Origin: an uncultured Acinetobacter sp. | GTDB lineage: Bacteria; Pseudomonadota; Gammaproteobacteria; Pseudomonadales; Moraxellaceae | Length of the DNA: 64,000 bases | Direction of reading: 5' to 3' | NCBI RefSeq assembly: GCF_947626835.1 | Contig: NZ_CANQTS010000001.1 | Coordinates: 232,723-296,722, forward strand | Shown here: positions 9,244 through 18,847 of the stretch, one piece after another | How the letters are laid out: every line of letters starts with the position of its first letter | Position numbering within the stretch: the stretch's first letter is position 1 | Notes under the pieces: generated by a model | What the model was told of the DNA's origin: nothing | What the model saw: the letters and a program-made list of their open reading frames with translations, nothing else | The model's database searches: none | Made by a program: the position numbers and the translations under genes

Positions 9244-9450
9244 TTACATGATTCTGACACAGGTAAAATGCACATCGTATTCTAAATATTTGTGTACAAA
9301 AGCAGCTTTGTCGGTACGACGTAGCAAATTGGCATAAATAAATTTAGGCACCGAATAATACAGCTCGGCAGAACCATTGTCGTAAAAAATATGCAAATGT
9401 CGAGAAGTGGAATTATACTTCCATGATGTGACTGTAATGGCAACTCCCAT
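9244..9450 (-). CDS. KTSC domain small protein
   Basis: This 68-residue protein consists of one KTSC-type domain: a YNSTSRHLHIFYDNGSAELY hairpin followed by VPKFIYANLL and a C-terminal basic/aromatic strand. The domain is also known as a C-terminal appendage of some lysyl-tRNA synthetases, where it is thought to help bind RNA; the role as a stand-alone protein is unknown. ATG at 9450 was chosen because AAGGAG lies 6 nt upstream. It is convergent with the DUF1653 gene. Confidence 0.8.
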   Translation of the reverse strand: MGVAITVTSWKYNSTSRHLHIFYDNGSAELYYSVPKFIYANLLRRTDKAAFVHKYLEYDVHFTCVRIM

Positions 9451-9708
9451 AAGCAACTCCTTATTTAACAAGGTTTTTTATAATTTTATTGCGTTGCAAC
9501 TTTATTTCAAATTACTTGAAATATTGGCTTTTCTATATAGCAGTATTGTAAACATCAGCATGGTTTAAAACAGCGAGATTTGCTACAGAGCAGTGCATTG
9601 AGTCTTGCAAAAATCATGCGCAAAATTAAAAAATTAACAATTTTGTTCAAGCCCCATCTTTAAACTGCTTTAGACTTCTCGTCAATTGCCATAATAACGA
9701 GAATAATA

Positions 9709-10794
9709 ATGCAGCTTTTTCAATGTTCATGTTGTCAGCAACCAGTATATTTTGACAATTGCATCTGTATGCATTGTCAGCATATTTTGGGATTTGATGC
9801 TAAAAAACAGCAGATGCTGGCTTTAACAGGACCAAATACTGTATGGGCTTTTACTGAAACGCAAACACAAAAAAATTATAAGTTTTGTATGAATAAACAG
9901 TATGAGGTGTGTAATTGGGTCTTAAGTTTTGATGATCCGCAAGATTTTTGTTTGGCGTGTGGCTTAAATCGCATCATCCCTGATTTAAGTGATTTAAAAT
10001 ATCGGCAACGTTGGCATAAAATTGAATTGGCCAAGCACCGTTTGGTCTATAGTTTATTGCGCTGGCAATTGCCGCTTGAAAATAAGGTTCAAAATCCAAC
10101 TCAAGGTTTAGCATTTGATTTTAAAGCTGATCTCAATTGCCCAAATGAAGCTAAAGTGATGACGGGGCATGACAATGGCTTAATTACCTTAAATATTGCT
10201 GAAGCTGATGATGTAGAGCGTACTATGGCCCGTGACCAAATGAATGAAGTCTATCGTACCTTACTTGGTCATTTTCGCCATGAAATTGGACATTATTATT
10301 GGGATGTTTTGGTTGATGGCACGGAATTTTTACAACCTTGCCGCGCATTGTTTGGCGATGAGCGTATCGACTATCAAACCGCACTTGATCGTCATTATCA
10401 AAATGGGCCAGCACCAGACTGGATGTCACGTTATATTAGCCCTTATGCCAGCATGCATCCTTGGGAAGATTGGGCGGAAACATGGGCGCATTATTTACAT
10501 ATTGTAGATGTATTAGAAACAGCAGATGCCTTTGGTATTCAAATTCGCCCACCAGTGGTGCAAGATCAGCATAAGCATATGATGACTTTAGCTACACCAC
10601 TTAAGCCCTATACCACCGAAGACTTTGATGATATTTATCAAGCATGGTTACCAGTGGCCTTTGCCATGAACAGCTTAAATCGTAGTATGGGGCAAGATGA
10701 TTTTTATCCTTTTGTGATTAATAGCCAAGTACAAAATAAATTGCGCTTTATTCATGAGGTGATTCAACACTATGCTCAGGCACAGTCTCAATAA
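9709..10794 (+). CDS. Putative zinc-binding metallopeptidase with N-terminal zinc ribbon
   Basis: The protein combines a cysteine-rich N-terminal ribbon (CSCCQQPVYFDNCICMHC, then FCMNK and FCLACGLNR) with a metallopeptidase domain containing HEIGHYYWD, where HExxH spans 191-195. The acidic WEDWAETWAHY segment near 250 probably supplies the third ligand. The match is to the family annotated as putative zinc-binding peptidases. There is no signal peptide, so it should be cytoplasmic. Substrate unknown. It is a single gene, convergent with the repeat-protein gene three bases after its stop. Confidence 0.82.
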   Translation: MQLFQCSCCQQPVYFDNCICMHCQHILGFDAKKQQMLALTGPNTVWAFTETQTQKNYKFCMNKQYEVCNWVLSFDDPQDFCLACGLNRIIPDLSDLKYRQRWHKIELAKHRLVYSLLRWQLPLENKVQNPTQGLAFDFKADLNCPNEAKVMTGHDNGLITLNIAEADDVERTMARDQMNEVYRTLLGHFRHEIGHYYWDVLVDGTEFLQPCRALFGDERIDYQTALDRHYQNGPAPDWMSRYISPYASMHPWEDWAETWAHYLHIVDVLETADAFGIQIRPPVVQDQHKHMMTLATPLKPYTTEDFDDIYQAWLPVAFAMNSLNRSMGQDDFYPFVINSQVQNKLRFIHEVIQHYAQAQSQ

Positions 10795-10797
10795 GCC

Positions 10798-11268
10798 TTA
10801 TAAATCGCGACATTGTTCATGCTTATGGGTAGCTTCATTGTGGCTGCCTATAGGCGCAATGCGGTTATGAATACAGCTTAAACTTTGGCTTTGATTATGC
10901 TTGAGGACTAGTTTTCCAATATTGTTTTGAATATCAATTGCGCCTGCTACCTGATTACGAATTAATTCTGCTTTATGACCAGAAAAGATTTCAAGATTGC
11001 CTTGAATGTGATTTTCAACCAAATTTAAACCACCAAAATCATCACCCGCGTGTACATTGCCAGCCACTTGACTGCGTTTTAAAGTCAAACTGCCTTGGGC
11101 CTTAACCTCTATATTGCCAGCAATTTTGACGTTGTCTAAAATACATTTTTGATGAACCACGACGTTTCCATTAATGCTTTGATTGCGTAAATGCCCTTGG
11201 CAAATCACTGAATCTGCAAAACTGGTGGCTGCAAATAAACAGCCCAATACACATACGGCAGCACGCAT
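10798..11268 (-). CDS. Small secreted repeat protein, predicted beta-helix
   Basis: This 156-residue protein has a signal peptide (cleavage expected near SFADS). The mature part is a ladder of about 17-20-residue repeats, each carrying GN followed by alternating hydrophobics (INGNVVVHQ, IAGNIEVKA, VAGNVHAGD, IQGNLEIFS, VAGAIDIQN). Such repeats suggest a short right-handed beta-helix. Three cysteines near the ends (CQG, QKC, LSC) plus a late EQC could form disulfides that clamp it. I do not recognise a named family. It follows ahpC on the same strand, after a terminator. Confidence 0.7.
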   Translation of the reverse strand: MRAAVCVLGCLFAATSFADSVICQGHLRNQSINGNVVVHQKCILDNVKIAGNIEVKAQGSLTLKRSQVAGNVHAGDDFGGLNLVENHIQGNLEIFSGHKAELIRNQVAGAIDIQNNIGKLVLKHNQSQSLSCIHNRIAPIGSHNEATHKHEQCRDL

Positions 11269-11341
11269 AGATGTTCCTTAAAAAATTATGTTGATGTTGA
11301 TATAGTAGCTTAAAAAACACTCAAGACTAAATTTTAGGCAT

Positions 11342-11371
11342 AAAAAAACCACGCAATTTGCGTGGTTTTTT
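11342..11371 (-). terminator. Rho-independent terminator after ahpC
   Basis: A ccacgca/tgcgtgg stem is flanked by seven A and six T, 22 bp beyond the ahpC stop. Confidence 0.88.
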
Positions 11372-11393
11372 GATCAGTTGAATCTAATAAAAA

Positions 11394-11957
11394 TTAGATT
11401 TTACCAACTAAGTCGATTGAAGGAGCAAGTGTTGCTTCGCCTTCTTTCCATTTTGCAGGGCAAACTTCGCCTGGGTGTGCATGTACGTATTGAGCAGCTT
11501 TTACTTTACGAAGTAATTCAGATGCATCACGGCCAATACCACCAGCGTTGATTTCAACGATTTGGATTTTGCCTTCAGGATCGATAACGAATGTACCACG
11601 ATCAGCAAGACCAGCAGCTTCAATTAATACTTCGAAGTTTTTAGACAACGTCCAAGTTGGATCGCCGATTAATGGGTATTGGATTTTACCAATCACATCA
11701 GAAGTATCGTGCCAAGCTTTGTGCGTGAAGTGTGTGTCAGTCGACACGCCGTAGATTTCTACGCCTAATTTTTGGAATTCAGCATAGTTGTCTGCTAAGT
11801 CACCCAATTCAGTTGGGCAAACAAAGGTAAAGTCAGCTGGGTAGAAGAATACTACAGACCATTTGCCTTTAAGATCAGCTTCAGAAACTTCAACGAATTG
11901 ACCGTTGTGGTATGCAGTTGCGTTAAACGGTTTAACTTCAGTATTAATTAAGCTCAT
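11394..11957 (-). CDS. ahpC: Peroxiredoxin AhpC
   Basis: AhpC is the typical 2-Cys peroxiredoxin that reduces H2O2, organic hydroperoxides and peroxynitrite and is recycled by AhpF. The peroxidatic Cys47 is in FTFVCPTE and the resolving Cys166 is in GEVCPAKW. At 187 residues it has the length of the E. coli protein (recalled). ATG at 11957 has GGAG 6 nt upstream; the open frame extends to 12068 but that extension looks non-coding. It is a single gene between terminators. Confidence 0.96.
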   Translation of the reverse strand: MSLINTEVKPFNATAYHNGQFVEVSEADLKGKWSVVFFYPADFTFVCPTELGDLADNYAEFQKLGVEIYGVSTDTHFTHKAWHDTSDVIGKIQYPLIGDPTWTLSKNFEVLIEAAGLADRGTFVIDPEGKIQIVEINAGGIGRDASELLRKVKAAQYVHAHPGEVCPAKWKEGEATLAPSIDLVGKI

Positions 11958-12284
11958 CATAGTCTCCATGATTGAGGTTTGTAATTTGATTTCCATAAGA
12001 ATATAGAAATTATGCTTGGGGCTGAAACAGAATTTTTGCATGATCAAAATCGGAAAATCCGAATTCACCGCATAAGTTCTGTGTCACGCTTTGGCAAATC
12101 ATAACATCAAAAAATGACAATTAATTTGCATGTTGTAAGCTGCTTAAAACATGGGGATTTATCTAGACAATTCAAGGGTCATTTTAAAAAAAAGTCAAAA
12201 ATATTCAAAACACATTGCCTTTCGTAAACTTGAAGAACAGCGTAAAATAGCCTGCTTATTTGTGTGTTTTAGGAATACCTTTCA
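11958..12284. other. Divergent ahpC / hrpA intergenic region
   Basis: This 327-bp stretch must hold the ahpC and hrpA promoters. I see no gene. No OxyR-type ATAG/CTAT array is convincing by eye. Confidence 0.5.
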
Positions 12285-15200
12285 GTGCAGCGTGATTTAA
12301 ATGTAGAGCAATTGGTGATGGCACGTGACCTTCATCGTTTAAATCGACTACGTCAAGGAAAGGATGCCAATCCACAGCAATATCAAGCACTTTGGGAACA
12401 ATCGCATGCCAAAGTGCTGCAACGTGTTGAGCGCTTGCCCAATATTACTTTAAATCAAGATTTACCAGTCACCCAATATGCCGACAAACTGATTGCTGCC
12501 ATACAAAAACATCAAGTGATTATTGTGGCAGGTGAAACTGGTTCGGGTAAAACCACCCAATTGCCACAAATTGCCATGTTGGCAGGTCGAGGCCTAACCG
12601 GTTTAATTGGGCATACTCAGCCACGACGTTTAGCTGCACGTAGCGTATCGCAACGTATTGCTGAAGAAGTGGGGCAGAAACTCGGTGAATCCATTTCATT
12701 TAAAGTCCGTTTTAATGAGCAAGGTTCACAAGATTCAATTTTACGTTTAATGACCGATGGTATTTTGTTGGCAGAACTGGCGAACGATCGCTTTTTAACC
12801 AAATATGACACCATTATTATTGATGAAGCGCATGAGCGTTCGCTGAATATTGACTTTATCATGGGGTATCTAAAGCAGCTTTTGCCTAGACGTAAAGACC
12901 TAAAAGTCATTATTACCTCGGCTACTTTGGATGTAAATCGCTTTAGTCGTTACTTTAACAATGCACCGATTTTTGAAGTAGAAGGACGTAGTTTTCCTGT
13001 TGAAGTACGTTATCGTCCCATCTCTGAGCTGTCGATTGGGGGCAGTGATGACGATGAATTTGATGACTTTGAAGAAAACCTACCGCGTGCTGTGGTGGCT
13101 GCGGTTGAAGAATGTTTTGCCGATGCTCAAGCCAAAGGCCATCCTGAACATGCCGATATTTTGGTATTTGCATCGACTGAACAAGAAATTCGTGAACTCC
13201 AAGAAACCTTGCAAAAATTTGGGCCACGCCATACCGAAGTACTGCCGCTGTATGCGCGTTTAGCACTTGCTGAGCAACAAAAAATCTTTAACCCATCTGC
13301 GGGTGGGCGACGCATTATTATTGCCACCAACGTGGCAGAAACGGCGCTGACCGTACCTAATATTCGCTACGTCATTGACAGTGGTTTTGCGCGTATGTCG
13401 CGTTATAACTATCGCTCACGTGTACAACGCTTACCGATTGAAGCGATTTCTCAAGCAGCTGCCAATCAGCGTAAAGGACGTTGTGGTCGTATTGCGCCGG
13501 GTGTGTGTATTCGTTTGTATTCAGAAGAAGATTTTTTAAGTCGTCCTGAATTTACCGAACCTGAAATTAAGCGTACCAACTTGGCGTCGGTGATTTTGCA
13601 AATGCAAAGTTTGGGCTTTGGTGAGCTTGAAGACTTTGATTTTATTGAACCACCTGATTTACGTTTGGTCAATGATGGGCGCAAGCTGCTGATTGAATTG
13701 GGGGCTATGCGTGATCAAAAAGCCCTTACAGCAGCTGCTCAGAAAAAAGCAGCGGCTTTAACTAAAATTGGTCAACAAATGGCAAAAATGCCGATTGACC
13801 CGCGTTTAGCACGCATGATTTTAGGTGGCGCGCATTTTGGTGTACTCAATGAGGTTTTAGTGATTGTGGCGGCGCTTGCAGTCCAAGACCCGCGTGAACG
13901 TCCGGCCGATAAACAAGTCCAAGCCGACCAAAAGCATGCTTTGTTCCGTGAAGGCGATTCAGATTTCTTGTTTTATATTAAGCTTTGGGACACGCTAAAC
14001 GCCAATCGTGACAGCATGAGCGAAAGTAAACGCCGTAACTTTGCGCGTCAGCATTTTTTAAGTTGGTTACGTTTACGTGAATGGAAAAAAACCCACGAAC
14101 AGTTGGTCGACTTAGCCAAAGGCTTAAAGCTTTCTTTTAACGAAAAACCGGCCAGTTATGAAAACCTACATCGGGCATTATTGACGGGTTTATTGTCGTT
14201 TATTGCCAATAAAACCGATGAGCGCAACGTCTTTATGGCAGTGCGGCAGCAAAAAGCACGTATTTTCCCTGCTTCTACCTTACATAAAACCAATACCCCG
14301 TGGGTGATGGCCTTTGAGATGGTGGAAACCTCACAGGTATATTTACGCACGCTTGCCAAGATTGAGCCGGAATGGATTTTACTGGCCGCAGGTGATTTGC
14401 TCAAACATCACTACTTTGAACCGCATTGGTCGAAAAAAGCCGGTATTGTCAATGCTTATGATCAAATCTCATTGTTTGGTTTGATTGTAGAGCCGCGCCG
14501 TTTAATCAATTACGAAAAAGTGGATTTGCCCGCAGCGCATGAAATTTTCTTGCGCGATGCCTTAACCACCGGTCATTTGGGTATTAGCCCACCGTTTTTG
14601 AAGCACAACTTACTTAAACTTGAAGAAGTTGAACGCGTTGAAGATAAATTGCGACGTCGCGATTTGGTGGTGGATGAAGAAACCATTTACCAATTTTATG
14701 CCAGTAAAGTGCCACCTGAGGTGGCAAGCCGTCGTAGTTTTGAAGATTGGCGTGCCACAGTTGAGCCAAAACAGCCACGCTATTTATTTGTTGAGGATGA
14801 TGCGCTGTGGCTGAATGATCGTCCCACCACACAACAATTTCCAGACTATCTACACAATGGCAGCTTAAGACTTGCCGCCAGCTATCGCTTTGACCCAAGT
14901 CATGATCAAGATGGCGCTACCGTGAAAATTCCATTGCAAGCTTTGGCTCAAGTGGACGAAAACATATGGTCGTGGGGAATTCCGGGTTGGCGCTATGATT
15001 TAATTGAAGCTTTGCTAAAAAGTTTACCCAAAGATAAACGTCGCAATTTAGTGCCCATTCCTGATACAGCACGTAAATTAGTACAACGTATTGATGCCAG
15101 TCATTTACGTGAACATATTTTAACATTTTTGAGTTTTCAGTTACGCGCTGAACAGGTTGGCGCACAGGACTTTAATCTTGAGCGCATTGAGCAATACTTG

Positions 15201-16169
15201 CTGCCTTTTATTCAAGTGTTGGATGAAAAAGGTCGGGTACTTGAGCAAGGGCGTAACTTAAGCGAATTAAAAGCTCGTTGCCGTGCAGAAACCCATAGTC
15301 CGGTTAAACAGCTCAAAGGTGAATTTAAAACTTTCCCAGAGAAATTTGTGTTTGAAGCTTCACAAAAAGTCTCAGGTGTGGTGGTTAAGCAATATCAAGC
15401 TTTGGTGGTAAATAAGAAGTTTGCCGATTTAGCACAAAAAGATGAATCGGGTGTAGTGATTCAAACCTTTAATGATGCCCAAGAAGCCATGAAACAGCAT
15501 CGTGATGGGGTGATTCGTTTGGTACATTTGCAATTGGGGGATTTGATTCGTCAGTTGAAAAAGCAGATTTCCAAGCCTCTGGCTTTGGCTTATTCCCCTT
15601 TAGGTGATAAGGCACAATTGGAGCAAATGTTAGTCTATGCCACTTTACAAATGGCGATTACTGATTTGCCGGTCAATTCAGCTGAATTTGAGCGCCTTTT
15701 GGTTGAGGTGAAAAAAAGCTTCTTAACCCATGGTCAAACTGCGCTACAGGTGATGTCAGAGATTTATATTCAATGGCAAGAGATCCGTCAGCGTTTAAAT
15801 AGCTTAAATGCAGCGGTGTTTGGCAAAAATATGGATGATATTGAAGATCAATTGGATTTAATGTCATTGGCCAATTTTGTCTATATCAAGCCACATGACG
15901 TGTGGCTTGAGTTCCCACGCTACCTAAAAGCTTTGCTTATGCGCCTTGATCGCTTACCAAATAATTTACAAAGGGATGATTCTGCCATTGATCAAGTTGA
16001 CCCTTGGATGGAAAAATTGTTCACTTTTAAAAATGACCCGCGCCTAAAGGAACTTTACTTTATGGTCGAAGAGCTACGTATCTCGTTGTTTTCACAACCA
16101 ATGAAAACCAAGATGCCAATTTCAGCCACGCGATTGCAAAAAGTTTGGGAACGTTTAGGAATCCGTTAA
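12285..16169 (+). CDS. hrpA: ATP-dependent RNA helicase HrpA
   Basis: HrpA is a DEAH-box RNA helicase; in E. coli it is linked to mRNA processing and rescue of stalled ribosomes. Walker A is GETGSGKT (83-90), Walker B DEAH (180-183), followed by TSATLD and the second RecA domain with NVAETALTVP and QRKGRCGR. Helicase-associated and OB-fold domains follow, then the long DUF3418-type C-terminal region that defines HrpA. The total of 1294 residues is normal for the family. The start is GTG at 12285 with AGGA about 10 nt upstream. Confidence 0.94.
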   Translation: MQRDLNVEQLVMARDLHRLNRLRQGKDANPQQYQALWEQSHAKVLQRVERLPNITLNQDLPVTQYADKLIAAIQKHQVIIVAGETGSGKTTQLPQIAMLAGRGLTGLIGHTQPRRLAARSVSQRIAEEVGQKLGESISFKVRFNEQGSQDSILRLMTDGILLAELANDRFLTKYDTIIIDEAHERSLNIDFIMGYLKQLLPRRKDLKVIITSATLDVNRFSRYFNNAPIFEVEGRSFPVEVRYRPISELSIGGSDDDEFDDFEENLPRAVVAAVEECFADAQAKGHPEHADILVFASTEQEIRELQETLQKFGPRHTEVLPLYARLALAEQQKIFNPSAGGRRIIIATNVAETALTVPNIRYVIDSGFARMSRYNYRSRVQRLPIEAISQAAANQRKGRCGRIAPGVCIRLYSEEDFLSRPEFTEPEIKRTNLASVILQMQSLGFGELEDFDFIEPPDLRLVNDGRKLLIELGAMRDQKALTAAAQKKAAALTKIGQQMAKMPIDPRLARMILGGAHFGVLNEVLVIVAALAVQDPRERPADKQVQADQKHALFREGDSDFLFYIKLWDTLNANRDSMSESKRRNFARQHFLSWLRLREWKKTHEQLVDLAKGLKLSFNEKPASYENLHRALLTGLLSFIANKTDERNVFMAVRQQKARIFPASTLHKTNTPWVMAFEMVETSQVYLRTLAKIEPEWILLAAGDLLKHHYFEPHWSKKAGIVNAYDQISLFGLIVEPRRLINYEKVDLPAAHEIFLRDALTTGHLGISPPFLKHNLLKLEEVERVEDKLRRRDLVVDEETIYQFYASKVPPEVASRRSFEDWRATVEPKQPRYLFVEDDALWLNDRPTTQQFPDYLHNGSLRLAASYRFDPSHDQDGATVKIPLQALAQVDENIWSWGIPGWRYDLIEALLKSLPKDKRRNLVPIPDTARKLVQRIDASHLREHILTFLSFQLRAEQVGAQDFNLERIEQYLLPFIQVLDEKGRVLEQGRNLSELKARCRAETHSPVKQLKGEFKTFPEKFVFEASQKVSGVVVKQYQALVVNKKFADLAQKDESGVVIQTFNDAQEAMKQHRDGVIRLVHLQLGDLIRQLKKQISKPLALAYSPLGDKAQLEQMLVYATLQMAITDLPVNSAEFERLLVEVKKSFLTHGQTALQVMSEIYIQWQEIRQRLNSLNAAVFGKNMDDIEDQLDLMSLANFVYIKPHDVWLEFPRYLKALLMRLDRLPNNLQRDDSAIDQVDPWMEKLFTFKNDPRLKELYFMVEELRISLFSQPMKTKMPISATRLQKVWERLGIR

Positions 16170-16200
16170 TATACTCACCATTTTTCCATAGGAGTTTTAC

Positions 16201-17307
16201 ATGGGCATCCGTATTACAGGCACAGGGTTATATACACCTGCTGAAACCATCACGAACGAAGAATTAGTTCAAAGTTTAAATGCTTATGTAGAACGTTATA
16301 ACGCCGAGCACGCAGCCGAAATTGCCGCGGGTGAAATTGAAGAGTTACGTACCTCAAGTGCGGAATTTATTGAAAAAGCCTCAGGCATTAAAAGCCGTTA
16401 TGTAGCAGAAAAGTCAGGTATTTTAGATATCGACCGTATGCGTCCACGTTTTAATATTCGTAGCAATGATGAAATCTCACTCCAAGCCGAGTGGGGTGTC
16501 GCAGCTGCCAAACAAGCCATGGACAATGCCGGCGTAACGGCTGAAGATATTGATGTTGTGATTATGGCATGTTCGCAATTACAACGTGGCTATCCGGCAA
16601 TCGCCATTGAAATCCAATCTGCATTGGGCATTCAAGGCTATGGCTATGACATGAATGTGGCATGTTCTGCAGCGACCTTTGGTTTAAAGCAGTCTTATGA
16701 TGCAATCTTAGCCGGTGCGCGCCGTGTATTGTTGGTCAATGTAGAGATTATGTCAGGTCAGTTAGATTATACCTCACGTGATTCGCACTTTATTTTTGGT
16801 GATGTGGCAACAGCGTCAATTATTGAAAACACCGAGACCAAAACAGGTTTTGAGATTTTAGATACTTATTTATTTACCCAATTCTCAAACAACATTCGTA
16901 ATAACTTTGGTTATTTAAATCCTGCTGAAGAAGCAAGTGGTAAAGATTTACTGTTCCGTCAAGATGGACGCAAAGTGTTTAAAGATGTATGTCCTTTGGT
17001 GGCAAAAATCATTAAAAACCAAGTGGCAAAAAATGAATTAACGCCAGATGACATCAAGCGTTTTTGGTTGCATCAAGCCAATGTGAATATGAACGAGTTA
17101 ATTTTAAAATACGTGGCAGGTAAAGAAGCGCCAATTGAGCGTGCGCCTATTATTTTGGATGAATTTGCCAATACTTCATCGGCAGGTGTAATTATTGCTT
17201 TGCATAAAACAGCTGATCAAGTGGATAACGGCGAATATGGCGTATTGTGTTCATTTGGTGCAGGTTATTCAGTCGGTTCAATTTTAGTGAAAAAAGTTGT
17301 GGTTTAA
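16201..17307 (+). CDS. Beta-ketoacyl-ACP synthase III family protein (FabH-like, long form)
   Basis: The protein has the thiolase fold and the FabH catalytic triad: Cys155 in [10 protein letters not shown], His291 in LHQAN and Asn324 in FANTSSAG. It catalyses Claisen condensation of an acyl thioester with malonyl-ACP. At 368 residues it exceeds ordinary FabH (about 317), with extra sequence at 30-85, so it belongs to the long branch that in Pseudomonas includes a synthase reported to divert beta-oxidation intermediates into fatty acid synthesis. It follows hrpA by 31 bp and is convergent with atoE. Confidence 0.87.
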   Translation: MGIRITGTGLYTPAETITNEELVQSLNAYVERYNAEHAAEIAAGEIEELRTSSAEFIEKASGIKSRYVAEKSGILDIDRMRPRFNIRSNDEISLQAEWGVAAAKQAMDNAGVTAEDIDVVIMACSQLQRGYPAIAIEIQSALGIQGYGYDMNVACSAATFGLKQSYDAILAGARRVLLVNVEIMSGQLDYTSRDSHFIFGDVATASIIENTETKTGFEILDTYLFTQFSNNIRNNFGYLNPAEEASGKDLLFRQDGRKVFKDVCPLVAKIIKNQVAKNELTPDDIKRFWLHQANVNMNELILKYVAGKEAPIERAPIILDEFANTSSAGVIIALHKTADQVDNGEYGVLCSFGAGYSVGSILVKKVVV

Positions 17308-17324
17308 GTTTTAAAACTTAGATG

Positions 17325-17354
17325 AAAAATGGCGCTTTTAAGCGCCATTTTTTT
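17325..17354. terminator. Bidirectional terminator between fabH-like gene and atoE
   Basis: An aaaaatggcgctt stem and its complement with T runs on both strands separates two convergent genes. Confidence 0.88.
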
Positions 17355-18766
17355 TAAGAAAATACCGGTGGGCTGTAGGTTAAAGTGCGACCTAAAAACC
17401 ACAGTAAAAATAAGACCAGTGGGATATGAAAAATCAGTTGGGTGACAGTAAAGCCAATCACATCTTTGGCTTTAAGTTTTAAAATACCAAGCATTGGCAA
17501 CATAAAAAATGGATTGATTAAATTAGGTAGGGCTTCGGCGGCATTATAAATTTGTACCGACCAACCTAAATGCACTTTTAAATCATTAGCAGCTTGCATA
17601 ACATAAGGCGCTTCAATAATCCATTTACCTCCACCCGATGGAATAAAAAAGCCCAAAATCGCAGAGTAAATGCCCATCACAATCGCAAAGGTTTCTTGTG
17701 ACGCAATCGAGACAAAAAATTCAGCAATATAGTGCGATAGCGACAAATCTTGGGCGTTATAGGCATTGGTCATCATAAAAGCGATGCTGCCATACAACGG
17801 AAATTGAATCAGCACACCAGACACGGCAGGTACAGCTTTGGTCACCGCATTTAAAAAATTACGTGGTGTGCCATGTAAGGCAATTCCAAGCATTAAAAAA
17901 ATAAAGTTATAGGTATTGAGGCTTGAAATGGCCAAAATCGGATTACTTTTGCCAAATTCGTTGATCATCCATACCAAGCCTAAAAGCACAATTAAAATAC
18001 TCAAAATGGGTGAGTTTTCGAGCCAATCGCCCGGGCGTTTTGGCGCTTCAGGATCAACTGCTTTTTCTTCATCCAATTGAATATCAAATTGCTCAATGGT
18101 TTTAATATGTTGACCTTTGGGGGCAGACCAAAAAGCAATCGCAATAGACGCAACAATCAATACGGCTGTCATGATCATCGATTGCGGTAAAAAAATGGTT
18201 TCGGTGAAGGGAATTACACCGGTCAAATTATAAATAGGTTCAGGCAGACTGGCTTTATTGGCTTGAATTTGCGCAGCCGATGAACTAATCCCCAGTGCCC
18301 ATGTAGCACCCATACCAATAATGGCTGCTGCGGCGGCGGCACGATAATCCATATTCAGTTCTTTACGCTGAGCCAGTGCAATCACCAATAGCGCAGTTAA
18401 AACGGTACTCATGGCCCAATTGACCAAAGAAATAAGTAAGCTGACTGTAGCCACCAAGACAATCGCACCGCGGCCTGAATGCGGTAGACGCGCTAAGACG
18501 CGAATCAATGCTTGTACGGGTTTGGACACCGAAACCACATAGCCGACCACAATCAACATACACATTTGTAAGGTAAATGGAATTAAGCTCCAAAAACCGT
18601 CGCCAAAAGACAATGCTACAGATTGTGCCGGTGCACCAATTAAAATTGCGGCAATCGCGACAATCACCACACCCAGTAAGGCAAAAATATAAGAGTCAGG
18701 AAACCATTTTTCCGACCAATCGCTGACCCTTAAGGCAAAGCGTTGCATAAAGTTTTGTTGTTCCAT
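17354..18766 (-). CDS. atoE: Short-chain fatty acid (acetoacetate/butyrate) transporter
   Basis: This 470-residue polytopic membrane protein belongs to the AtoE family, thought to move acetoacetate and short-chain fatty acids across the inner membrane. About a dozen hydrophobic segments are visible, with typical stretches such as GFFIPSGGGKW and ALPNLINPFFMLP. It is the last gene on the minus strand after atoA, but a terminator lies between them with only 28 bp from the hairpin to the start codon. It should therefore depend on read-through. Confidence 0.9.
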   Translation of the reverse strand: MEQQNFMQRFALRVSDWSEKWFPDSYIFALLGVVIVAIAAILIGAPAQSVALSFGDGFWSLIPFTLQMCMLIVVGYVVSVSKPVQALIRVLARLPHSGRGAIVLVATVSLLISLVNWAMSTVLTALLVIALAQRKELNMDYRAAAAAAIIGMGATWALGISSSAAQIQANKASLPEPIYNLTGVIPFTETIFLPQSMIMTAVLIVASIAIAFWSAPKGQHIKTIEQFDIQLDEEKAVDPEAPKRPGDWLENSPILSILIVLLGLVWMINEFGKSNPILAISSLNTYNFIFLMLGIALHGTPRNFLNAVTKAVPAVSGVLIQFPLYGSIAFMMTNAYNAQDLSLSHYIAEFFVSIASQETFAIVMGIYSAILGFFIPSGGGKWIIEAPYVMQAANDLKVHLGWSVQIYNAAEALPNLINPFFMLPMLGILKLKAKDVIGFTVTQLIFHIPLVLFLLWFLGRTLTYSPPVFS

Positions 18767-18794
18767 ATTCTATTCCATGATTATTGTTTGAATT

Positions 18795-18828
18795 AAAAAA
18801 CCCCTTAAAACCAAAGTTTTAAAGGGTT
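18795..18828 (-). terminator. Terminator between atoA and atoE
   Basis: A 13-bp stem (AACCCTTTAAAAC paired with GTTTTAAGGGGTT through one G-U) with a 4-nt loop is followed by U residues on the minus strand. On the plus strand the same position is a C-A mismatch, so the element acts in the operon direction. Confidence 0.82.
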
Positions 18829-18847
18829 AGTAGGTACTTTTTTTTAT

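Noticed and set aside
12955..13330. Overlapping open frames on both strands
   Set aside because: They are alternative frames within hrpA, with no start signals and no recognisable protein.
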